Below are positions 56,776 through 64,000 of a stretch of 64,000 bases of DNA, piece by piece. This stretch comes from Aquilutibacter rugosus (GTDB taxonomy: Bacteria > Pseudomonadota > Gammaproteobacteria > Xanthomonadales > Xanthomonadaceae). A program made the position numbers and the translations under genes. The DNA is taken from positions 434,001 through 498,000 of the forward strand of contig NZ_JAZHBO010000001.1 in the NCBI RefSeq assembly GCF_036541335.1. The letters are read 5' to 3'. The first letter of the stretch is position 1, and the number at the start of each line of letters is the position of its first letter. The notes below the pieces were generated by a model. That model saw only the letters and a program-made list of their open reading frames with translations, ran no database searches and was not told the DNA's origin.

Positions 56776-57177
56776 ATGAAATCGTTACTAGCACCGGCTC
56801 TCACACTCGCGCTCTGCGTGTCGATGGCACCGCGGCTCGCCAACGCCGATCAGTTCGAATACAACACCCTGAAGGACGCCGTAGCCGCGATGCAGATCGT
56901 CAACATGGCCGGGCAGGTCAAGTACTATTGCGCACCCTGCGGTGACAAACAGGCCCGCAACGCCACCGTGGACAGTACGGGCATCGCGTTGGTTTGGGAT
57001 CCGGTCGGGCCTTCGAGCAATAGACCCTACGTTGCCGACGGAAGGCAGTACTGGGAGCTGGAAATTAATGGCAAGCCGGTGGATTTGGCGTACATTTACA
57101 TTCGAGACGGCGAGAAGTGGCGCAATTTGGCCATGGCTATCGGACAAACACCTGTTGAGGTGCCGGAAACCATCTGA
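56776..57177 (+). CDS. Exported protein with a CxxC motif, unknown function
   Basis: 133 residues. Signal peptide MKSLLAPALTLALCVSMAPRLANA, cleavage near residue 24. The mature ~109-residue domain has YYCAPCGD (CxxC) near residue 50, which could form a disulphide or bind metal, then a beta-rich stretch (QYWELEINGKPVDLAYIYI). I recognise no family. It sits between the transposase and the VIT-type transporter and may be transcribed with the latter (122 bases apart). Confidence 0.65.
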   Translation: MKSLLAPALTLALCVSMAPRLANADQFEYNTLKDAVAAMQIVNMAGQVKYYCAPCGDKQARNATVDSTGIALVWDPVGPSSNRPYVADGRQYWELEINGKPVDLAYIYIRDGEKWRNLAMAIGQTPVEVPETI

Positions 57178-57298
57178 CCGTTGCTCGACCAACGACACTA
57201 GCGAGCGTCTGCCGGGCCGGCGGCCTAGCGCGCTGGCGACCGACTTGGCCGACCGGCTCGGCCGACCACCCCACCACTTTGACAGGAATGAAGTGCCC

Positions 57299-57994
57299 AT
57301 GATGCGTCACAGCGAATCTCACCGCGTCCACCGAGTTGGCTGGTTGCGCGCCGCGGTCTTGGGCGCCAACGACGGCATCATCTCCACCGCATCGCTCATT
57401 GTCGGCGTGGCGGCGGCGGGCTCATCGAAACAGCAAGTGCTGGTGGCGGGCCTGGCAGCGGGGATTGCCGGCGCCATGTCGATGGCGGCAGGTGAGTATG
57501 TGTCGGTCTCGTCGCAGCAGGATACGCAGGAGGCCGACCTGGCGCGCGAGCGTCATGAGCTCGCCACGGGGCCGGAGGCTGAGCATAACGAGCTCAAGAT
57601 GATCTATCAGTCGCGCGGCCTGACGCCGGAACTGGCCGATGAGGTCGCGAGGCAATTGACCGAGCACGATGCGTTGGCCGCTCACGCGCGCGATGAGTTG
57701 GGGATCACGGATTTCAGTTCCGCCAATCCGTTGCAGGCGGCGTTCACTTCGGCGCTGACGTTTGCGGTCGGTGCGCTGTTGCCGTTGCTGATCGTGTTGG
57801 TGGCGCCGGCGCAGCAGTTGGTGACGGCAGTGGTCGCCGCCGCGTTGGTGCTGTTGGTCGCGCTGGGTGCGGTCGGTGCGCGGGCCGGGGGCTCGTCGTA
57901 CTTGAAGTCGATTGTACGGGTAACCGTTTGGGGCGCCTTCGCAATGGCGGCGACGGCTCTGGTCGGCAATCTGTTCGGTGTCGCAACTGCCTGA
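57299..57994 (+). CDS. VIT1/CCC1-family iron/manganese transporter
   Basis: Membrane protein of 231 residues with five membrane segments and a charged central loop, as in plant VIT1 and bacterial relatives. VLGANDGIISTASLIVGVAAAG near 21-42 and GAMSMAAGEYVSVSSQQDTQ near 60-80 are the signature blocks (transport-path Asp, Met and Glu residues). It exports Fe(II) or Mn(II) from the cytoplasm. Two ATGs in a row (57299, 57302). With the catalase, two ferritin-like proteins and an iron permease elsewhere in the window it adds to iron control. Confidence 0.9.
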   Translation: MMRHSESHRVHRVGWLRAAVLGANDGIISTASLIVGVAAAGSSKQQVLVAGLAAGIAGAMSMAAGEYVSVSSQQDTQEADLARERHELATGPEAEHNELKMIYQSRGLTPELADEVARQLTEHDALAAHARDELGITDFSSANPLQAAFTSALTFAVGALLPLLIVLVAPAQQLVTAVVAAALVLLVALGAVGARAGGSSYLKSIVRVTVWGAFAMAATALVGNLFGVATA

Positions 57995-58025
57995 CGGCTA
58001 ACGCCTGCGAGCAATCGGCAAACGA

Positions 58026-58334
58026 CTAACGCCCCAGCGCTGCGGCGGAATTCAGTAGCATCTGCTGAAGGGTGTCGCTGTCATCGAGCAGCTCATCGAG
58101 CACGGCGTAGTCTTTGGAACCCGGGAACAGCGGCCGTTGCGGCAGATCGATCAGTGGCACGGGCAAATTGGTCGCCTTGCTGGCCTTTAGAAACAGAGAA
58201 TTGTCGGCCGCGAACGCGGTGATCACGCCATCGACATAGAAGCCGTACTCGCCGAACATGCGCTTAAATGTCAGGCGCGTGCCGAGTCCGGCCTGCTCCA
58301 GTACGTAGTCGACGAATTCACGATCGGTGGCCAT
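58026..58334 (-). CDS. TfoX N-terminal domain protein
   Basis: 102 residues containing only the TfoX N-terminal domain: FKRMFGEYGFYVDGVITAFAADNSLFLKA. Full-length TfoX/Sxy regulates competence genes through CRP and also has a C-terminal domain, which is absent here. Single-domain homologues are common and functionally uncharacterised. It follows tag by 15 bases on the same strand, so the two are likely co-transcribed. Convergent with the VIT gene. Confidence 0.82.
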   Translation of the reverse strand: MATDREFVDYVLEQAGLGTRLTFKRMFGEYGFYVDGVITAFAADNSLFLKASKATNLPVPLIDLPQRPLFPGSKDYAVLDELLDDSDTLQQMLLNSAAALGR

Positions 58335-58349
58335 TTTGTGCAGCGTAAC

Positions 58350-58940
58350 CTAACAGCCGTCGGGGCGCACTTCGCACGTGTGGATGTGATCGTTGACCAG
58401 CCCGCACGATTGCATGAACGCGTACATGGTCGTGGGGCCGACAAATTTCCAGCCGCGTTTGCGCAGATCCTTGGACAGCGCGACCGACTCCGGCGAGGTG
58501 GTGTGTTCGCACAGCCATTCGGGGGTGAGTTGTTTCGGGCGCGACTTGGTGTCCGCCTTGTAACCCCAGACGAAGGCATCCAGAGAGCCGAACTCCTGCT
58601 GGATCTCGAGCGCGCGCGAGGCGTTGTGGATGACGGCCTCGATCTTGCCGCGGTGACGGATGATGCGCTTGTCCTCTAACAGATTGAGGACATCGCCTTC
58701 GTGCATGGTCGCGACACGCGGGATTTCAAAACCGTGGAAGACCTCACGGAACGCGGGCCGTTTGGCCAGGATCGTGGACCAATTCAGGCCGGCTTGAAAG
58801 CCTTCGAGACTGATCTTTTCGAACAGGCGGGTATCGTCATGCACCGCGGCGCCCCACTCGGTGTCGTGGTAGGCGCGCATTTCGTCCGATGCGTTGGTGG
58901 CCCAAGAACACCGCTCGCGGTTGTCGCTGGTTGGTGTCAT
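58350..58940 (-). CDS. tag: DNA-3-methyladenine glycosylase I
   Basis: Removes 3-methyladenine; 196 residues. CSWAT near the start and HIHTCEVRPDGC at the end bring together the Cys/His zinc site of Tag; YHDTEWGAAVHDD, FQAGLNWSTIL and GWKFVGPTTMYAFMQSCGLVNDH are classic. ATG 58940 is used; a TTG at 58958 is the alternative. Repeat copy D lies directly upstream, between this start and the rpoH stop. The window thus carries both unrelated 3-methyladenine glycosylases (this and the AAG type at 6122). Confidence 0.95.
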   Translation of the reverse strand: MTPTSDNRERCSWATNASDEMRAYHDTEWGAAVHDDTRLFEKISLEGFQAGLNWSTILAKRPAFREVFHGFEIPRVATMHEGDVLNLLEDKRIIRHRGKIEAVIHNASRALEIQQEFGSLDAFVWGYKADTKSRPKQLTPEWLCEHTTSPESVALSKDLRKRGWKFVGPTTMYAFMQSCGLVNDHIHTCEVRPDGC

Positions 58941-58960
58941 TGGCTTGCTGGGCCCCAAAC

Positions 58961-58992
58961 GTTAAGGGAAATTAATTCCCTCCGTCCCCATT
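58961..58992 (-). repeat. REP-like repeat, copy D
   Basis: GTTAAGGGAAATTAATT then CCCTCCGTCCCCATT on the plus strand, i.e. inverted relative to copy C. It lacks the outer CAATTG. It lies 3 bases past the rpoH stop and would be in the rpoH 3' end and the tag leader. Confidence 0.75.
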
Positions 58993-58995
58993 AAA

Positions 58996-59892
<897 letters not shown>

Positions 59893-59902
59893 GGGACCTA
59901 TA

Positions 59903-59929
59903 TTAGCACTCTCCTACCCAGAGTGCTAA
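59903..59929 (-). promoter_or_regulatory. CIRCE operator (HrcA binding site) upstream of rpoH
   Basis: TTAGCACTC, nine bases, GAGTGCTAA: a perfect match to the CIRCE consensus, including the 9-base spacer. It lies between the presumed transcription start and the rpoH start codon, and its spacer contains TAGGAG. CIRCE is the binding site of the repressor HrcA, normally found at groESL, dnaK or hrcA operons. Confidence 0.92.
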
Positions 59930-59934
59930 TGGCC

Positions 59935-59961
59935 AAATGGCGACCTTAACGACGGTTCAGG
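59935..59961 (-). promoter_or_regulatory. Sigma-32-like promoter for rpoH
   Basis: -35 CCTGAA (59956-59961, consensus CTTGAA), 13 bases, -10 CGCCATTT (59935-59942, consensus CCCCATNT). The start point predicted about seven bases later falls at the first arm of CIRCE. It overlaps the stop codon of ung. If real, rpoH is transcribed by its own product. Confidence 0.55.
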
Positions 59962-60652
59962 CAGCCCAGAATATCGGCCGCTCGCCCCGCATTTGCAGGT
60001 ACCGATTGGCCTTCTCAAAGTGGTCACAGCCCAGAAATCCCCGATGAGCGGACAACGGCGACGGATGAGGTGCACGCAGGATGCAGTGGCGGAAGCGGTC
60101 GATCATCGCCCCCTTCTTTTGCGCGTAGGCGCCCCACAACATAAAGACCAGCCCCTCCCGGTCGGTGGCGAGCTGGCGCACGATCTCGTCGGTGAAGCCC
60201 TCCCAGCCTTTGCCGACATGCGCACCCGCGGCGCCCTGCTCCACGGTCAGCACCGAATTGAGCAGCAGCACCCCCTGATCCGCCCAGCGCTGCAGATTGC
60301 CCGAAGCGGGGATCGGCACCCCGTACTCGCGCTGTAACTCTTTGAAAATATTAACTAACGAAGGCGGTGCGGGCACCCCATCGGGCACCGAAAAGGACAG
60401 CCCGTGGGCCTGTCCGGGCCCGTGGTACGGGTCCTGGCCGAGGATCACGACGCGCACATCTTCGAACGGGACGGAGTTCAGGGCGGCAAACCACTGCGTC
60501 GGCGGCGGAAGAACTGTCGCGCCGGCGGCCATGCGCGCCTTTAAGAAGGCCCGCAGATCCTGCATGGCGGGCGTCCCGAGATGGGACTCCAGTCGGGTTT
60601 GCCAGGACGGGATCATGCGGCCGGCGGTATCCGCTTCGGGTATCACGGACAT
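59957..60652 (-). CDS. ung: Uracil-DNA glycosylase
   Basis: Family 1 uracil-DNA glycosylase, 231 residues. The water-activating loop GQDPYHGPGQAHGLSFSV near 68-85, LLLNSVLTVE, and the Leu-intercalation loop HPSPLSAHRGFLG are intact. ATG 60652 is chosen because AAGGTGG lies eight bases upstream; a GTG at 60664 would add four residues but lacks a ribosome site. It lies between ftsX and rpoH, which are adjacent in many relatives, so it may be a later insertion into this cluster. Confidence 0.96.
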   Translation of the reverse strand: MSVIPEADTAGRMIPSWQTRLESHLGTPAMQDLRAFLKARMAAGATVLPPPTQWFAALNSVPFEDVRVVILGQDPYHGPGQAHGLSFSVPDGVPAPPSLVNIFKELQREYGVPIPASGNLQRWADQGVLLLNSVLTVEQGAAGAHVGKGWEGFTDEIVRQLATDREGLVFMLWGAYAQKKGAMIDRFRHCILRAPHPSPLSAHRGFLGCDHFEKANRYLQMRGERPIFWAA

Positions 60653-60665
60653 CACGGATGCCACC

Positions 60666-61607
60666 TTACTGGTTCGGGCGGGTGTCGCGCAGGTAGTGGC
60701 CGGTAACTAGGCCGGCGCCTAGCCACCCGAGCAGCGCTGCCAGCAAGACGATGCCGGTCGCCTGCACAAAATTGAACCCCTGCAGTGCGAAGCGCGAACC
60801 ATAGGTGGCCGCCAACTGGGCCAGCGACGGGGTCAGGTAGTAGTTCGCCAAGGTCAGCAGACCCAGCGCCGACAGGCCGGCCAGCACGCCGAACACCGCG
60901 CCGAGATACAAAAACGGGCGGCGAATGAAGCCATCGGTGGCGCCGAGATGCTGGAGCACACCGATTTCTTCGCGATGGGATTGTATGTCTGCACGCACTG
61001 CATTGCCGACGATTAGCACGGCGCCCAGGCCCAGCAGCGCCGCCAGCACCAGGGCGATGGTGCGGCCAAAGCCGAGCCAGCCGTTAAGCCGATCGCGCCA
61101 GGCCTGGTCGTGTTGCACGACATCCACCTCGGCGATGGACTGCAGAGAGTCGGCTAGGCGGTTTTCATCGCCGCGAGGGGTCACCACCAGCAAGCTCGGC
61201 AAGGGGTTGTTGCCCAGGTTGTCCAAGGTCGGGCCCAGGCTGGTGGTGGCGCGCAGGTCCTGCAGGCCTTGCTCGGGCGTGACCAGATCGACGTTGGCGA
61301 CATCGGGGCGGGCGCGCCACTGGTCGGCCAGGTTGCCGGCTTGGGCAACCGAGACCTCAGGCTTGAGGAACACGGAAATCTCGCGCGACTGCTGGACGTT
61401 GCCGGCAAAGCGGTCGACGTTGGCCAGCGCCACCAGCAGACCCAGCGGCAGGGCCAGTGCGATTGCCATCACCAAAATGGTCAGCAGCGAGCCGATGGGT
61501 TTGCGGACCATGTTGCCCAGACTACGCACCAGACTAAATAGGTGGTGATCCACCCAGGTGCGGAAGCCGCCGTGATGCAGTTGCGGATCGAGGACGGTGC
61601 TGTTCAT
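60666..61607 (-). CDS. ftsX: Cell-division ABC transporter permease FtsX
   Basis: Inner-membrane partner of FtsE, 313 residues, with four membrane segments (one near 40-62, three in the C-terminal third) and a large periplasmic loop between the first two that in other species activates peptidoglycan hydrolases through EnvC. PIGSLLTILVMAIALALP and VLQHLGATDGFIRRPFLYLG are family blocks. Its ATG overlaps the ftsE stop as ATGA. Confidence 0.95.
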   Translation of the reverse strand: MNSTVLDPQLHHGGFRTWVDHHLFSLVRSLGNMVRKPIGSLLTILVMAIALALPLGLLVALANVDRFAGNVQQSREISVFLKPEVSVAQAGNLADQWRARPDVANVDLVTPEQGLQDLRATTSLGPTLDNLGNNPLPSLLVVTPRGDENRLADSLQSIAEVDVVQHDQAWRDRLNGWLGFGRTIALVLAALLGLGAVLIVGNAVRADIQSHREEIGVLQHLGATDGFIRRPFLYLGAVFGVLAGLSALGLLTLANYYLTPSLAQLAATYGSRFALQGFNFVQATGIVLLAALLGWLGAGLVTGHYLRDTRPNQ

Positions 61608-62290
61608 TCGGCAAGGTCCTCAGCGGCAATGTCATCGGCCAGTTGGCCGTGGTTGAGTACCAGTACGCGACGCCGCATACGGCGAACCAGGCCCAGGTCA
61701 TGCGAAGCGATCAGCACGGTGGTGCCGCGATCGGGCAGGCTGGCGAACAGGCTCATGATCTCGGCGGAAAGTGTGGGATCGAGGTTGCCGGTCGGCTCAT
61801 CGGCCACCAGCAGGTCAGGTTCCGACACGATGGCGCGGGCAATGCCGACTCGCTGCTGCTCACCGGCCGACAGCTGACCCGGCAGGGCGCGCTGGCGGGC
61901 ACCCAGGCCGACACGTTCCAGAATCTCGGAGACGCGGCGGTTCACTTCCGGACGGCGCATTCCGCGCAGCAACAGCGGCAGCGCCACGTTATCGGCGATG
62001 GTGCGATCGGTCAGCAGACGGTGATCCTGAAACACCACGCTCACGGCCCGACGATGAAAGGCAATCTTGCGACCCTTCACCTTGAGCAGGTTGGTGCCGT
62101 TAAAAAACACGGACCCGCGCGAAGGCCGTTCGGCCAGGTGAATCAGCTTGAGCAAGGTGGACTTGCCGGCGCCGGAGTGACCCGTCAGGAAGGCCATCTC
62201 GCCCTTGGCCAGATCGAAGTTGACGTTATCGAGGGCGACGTGGCCGCCTTCGTAGCGTTTGGTGACTCCCTCAAAGCGCAGCACGCTCAT
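61604..62290 (-). CDS. ftsE: Cell-division ABC transporter ATPase FtsE
   Basis: 228-residue ABC ATPase. Walker A TGHSGAGKST near residue 36-45, signature QLSAGEQQRV near 140, Walker B LLVADEPTGNLDP, switch His in IASHD. With FtsX it regulates wall hydrolysis at the septum rather than moving a substrate. Starts 13 bases after the rhlB stop. Confidence 0.96.
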   Translation of the reverse strand: MSVLRFEGVTKRYEGGHVALDNVNFDLAKGEMAFLTGHSGAGKSTLLKLIHLAERPSRGSVFFNGTNLLKVKGRKIAFHRRAVSVVFQDHRLLTDRTIADNVALPLLLRGMRRPEVNRRVSEILERVGLGARQRALPGQLSAGEQQRVGIARAIVSEPDLLVADEPTGNLDPTLSAEIMSLFASLPDRGTTVLIASHDLGLVRRMRRRVLVLNHGQLADDIAAEDLAE

Positions 62291-62303
62291 CCGGTCGGCC
62301 CTC

Positions 62304-63989
62304 TTAGCGTTTGTCGCCGAACAGCGACTTGATTCGGCCGCCGAGGCGCTTGATCAAGCCGGGCTTGTCGGACTTGGGCGCCGGCGTGCCGGGTTTGCCG
62401 GTGTCGCGCGGCTTGCGGTTGCGGTTCGCCTCGGTGGGCGCTGCCGAAGCCGTGCCGGTGGCGCCGGTCGCGTTCGGTGCGGTGGCGATTGGTCCCTGCG
62501 GATCGCGACGTGGCTTGCGGCGACGACGGCGCTTGGCCCGCGGTTCCCCGTTCTCGTCCAGAGCCGGCGCGACTGCGGCCACCGTTTCTTTACGCTCAGC
62601 ACCCGCACCCGCACCGGTGCCGGCACTGCGCGAACGCTCGCCGCCACCGTGCCGCTCGGAAGAACCACCTGGCTTGCGACCGCTGCTGCGGCGCTTGTTG
62701 CCGCCATCACGCTTGGCATCTTGCGCCTCGTTGAACTCGCGCGCCTCGCGGAAGATCGCGCCAACCGACTCGGTTTCCTCGCCTTCGGGACGCTCACGCT
62801 CCGGCCGCGGCACGGGGATCAGCAACTCGGGCTCGACATGCGCCGTCGGAATCTTCTGCTCGATGTAGGCCTCGATATCCGGCAGGGACATCGCATAGCG
62901 CTCACAGGCAAAGCTGATCGCATCGCCCTCGGTACCCAGACGGGCGGTACGGCCAATCCGGTGGACGTAGTCCTCGGCATCGAACGGCAGGTCGTAGTTA
63001 TAGACATGCGAGACGCCGTCGATGTGCAGACCGCGCGCGGCGACATCGGTAGCGACCAGAATCTCGAGCTGACCGGCCTGGAAGCGGTTCAGCAGCGTTT
63101 CGCGCTTTTTCTGCGGGACATCGCCACTCAGCACGCCGACGCGGTAACCGCCCTTTTCCAGGGAGCGGGCGACGCGCTCGACAAAATGCTTGGTGTTGAC
63201 GAACACCATGGTGCGGGCGCCCTCGCTACGCGAGATCAGGCCCAGCAGCAGCGGGATTTTCTGATCGTCGGCCGGGAAGTACACCAGTTGACGCACGCGG
63301 TCGGCCGTAATGTTGTCGGTTTCGACCACCAGTTTTTCCGGCTCGTTCATGTGCTCATAGGCGAGCTCCAGCACGCGATGCGACAGCGTGGCCGAGAACA
63401 GCAAGGTCTGCCGCGTGGTCCGGATCGGCATGCGACGCAGCAGGAAACGGATGTCCTTGATGAAGCCCATATCGAACATGCGATCGGCTTCGTCCAGGAC
63501 GCAAATTTCGCAGGCATGCAGGCTCACGACCTGATTTTGCTTGACGTAATCGATGAGACGACCGGGCGTGGCGATGATCACATCGACACCTTGCTGCAGC
63601 ATTTCACGCTGCTTGTCGTAATCGACACCGCCGTAGACGAGTGCGAACTTGAGACCGGTGTCGGCCGCAAATTTCATTGCATCTTTATGGATCTGGATGG
63701 CCAGCTCGCGCGTCGGAGCCAGGATCAGTGCCCGCGGATCCTGCGGCTTGCGATCGCCCAGTGCCGGCTGCGTCAGCAAGCGGTTCATGACCGCCACTAA
63801 GAAGGCCAGAGTCTTGCCTGTACCGGTCTGGGCCTGTCCGGCCACATCTCTGCCGGCCAATGCCAGCGGCAAGGTCAGCGCTTGAATCGGGGTAGTCTGG
63901 TGAAAGCCCGCCGCCTCCAGGCCCGCTGCTAATGCGGGGTGTAAGTCCAGGGACCGGAAGGTCACGTCAGTAAGGGGCTTTTCGCTCAT
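62304..63989 (-). CDS. rhlB: DEAD-box RNA helicase RhlB
   Basis: 561-residue RNA helicase; in E. coli RhlB unwinds RNA for the degradosome. Q-motif FHQTTPIQ, Walker A AQTGTGKT, VLDEADRMFDMG with the DEAD box, SATLSHR, and HRIGRTARLG of the second RecA-like domain are all present. Residues from about 390 on form a long low-complexity tail rich in Arg, Gly, Pro and Ala, with a basic KRRRRRKPRR cluster; it is longer than in E. coli RhlB (421 residues) and likely binds RNA or RNase E. ATG 63989 is used; a TTG one codon earlier is possible. The gene ends just inside the window, only 11 bases of upstream sequence being visible. Confidence 0.9.
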   Translation of the reverse strand: MSEKPLTDVTFRSLDLHPALAAGLEAAGFHQTTPIQALTLPLALAGRDVAGQAQTGTGKTLAFLVAVMNRLLTQPALGDRKPQDPRALILAPTRELAIQIHKDAMKFAADTGLKFALVYGGVDYDKQREMLQQGVDVIIATPGRLIDYVKQNQVVSLHACEICVLDEADRMFDMGFIKDIRFLLRRMPIRTTRQTLLFSATLSHRVLELAYEHMNEPEKLVVETDNITADRVRQLVYFPADDQKIPLLLGLISRSEGARTMVFVNTKHFVERVARSLEKGGYRVGVLSGDVPQKKRETLLNRFQAGQLEILVATDVAARGLHIDGVSHVYNYDLPFDAEDYVHRIGRTARLGTEGDAISFACERYAMSLPDIEAYIEQKIPTAHVEPELLIPVPRPERERPEGEETESVGAIFREAREFNEAQDAKRDGGNKRRSSGRKPGGSSERHGGGERSRSAGTGAGAGAERKETVAAVAPALDENGEPRAKRRRRRKPRRDPQGPIATAPNATGATGTASAAPTEANRNRKPRDTGKPGTPAPKSDKPGLIKRLGGRIKSLFGDKR

Positions 63990-64000
63990 CAAATAAATTG

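Noticed and set aside
62259..63800. 513-codon open frame on the plus strand, opposite rhlB and ftsE
   Set aside because: It mirrors the high-GC coding strand of rhlB, which has every DEAD-box motif. The composition is that of an antisense shadow and it has no recognisable domain or ribosome site.

Overview
The window is chromosomal DNA from a moderately GC-rich gammaproteobacterium, most likely of the order Xanthomonadales (Lysobacterales). Gene order supports this: anmK, an M23 peptidase and tyrS lie directly upstream of a 16S-Ile-Ala-23S-5S rRNA operon, speA and speE are divergent, and rhlB-ftsE-ftsX lie next to rpoH. I cannot name the genus.

Layout. (1) 1-6.1 kb is the edge of a defence island: an OLD-family nuclease and a UvrD-like helicase form a Gabija-type pair, followed by a type ISP restriction-modification gene destroyed by an internal deletion. 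(2) 6.1-10.9 kb holds a 3-methyladenine glycosylase, CorA, a large catalase and a ferritin-like protein. (3) 11-17.6 kb is a compact cyanophycin operon read leftwards: isoaspartyl dipeptidase, cyanophycinase, cyanophycin synthetase and a synthetase homologue without an ATP-grasp domain, so synthesis and breakdown share one transcript. (4) 17.7-24.7 kb holds a HEPN protein, an arginine-deiminase-like enzyme and assorted envelope, iron and carbohydrate genes. (5) 24.7-31.9 kb is the most unusual part: two copies of a cassette made of a short exported peptide, a stem-loop and a TonB-dependent receptor. Each copy follows a copy of the 5S rRNA 3' region plus the rRNA terminator, and the inner copy carries an extra lipoprotein gene. 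(6) 31.8-37.5 kb is the complete rRNA operon on the minus strand, with tandem promoters and processing stems. (7) 37.6-64 kb is mainly core metabolism: tyrS, peptidoglycan recycling, xthA, pyrE, a phosphohexomutase, dut, coaB and coaC as separate reading frames, radC, argS, a SPOR protein, speA/speE, tag, rpoH, ung, ftsX, ftsE and rhlB. A REP-type transposase and four related repeat copies are scattered through 52-59 kb and supply stop codons to neighbouring genes.

How the genes connect. Arginine and nitrogen storage recur (cyanophycin operon, arginine-deiminase-like enzyme, SpeA, SpeE). Peptidoglycan turnover is represented by the M23 peptidase, AnmK, AmpG and the SPOR protein. DNA repair is represented by AAG, Tag, Ung, XthA, RadC and Dut. 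The heat-shock sigma gene rpoH carries a perfect CIRCE operator and a sigma-32-like promoter, which suggests that a repressor and sigma-32 both control it.

The best candidates for new biology are the duplicated peptide-receptor cassette, the rpoH control region and the split coaB/coaC arrangement.
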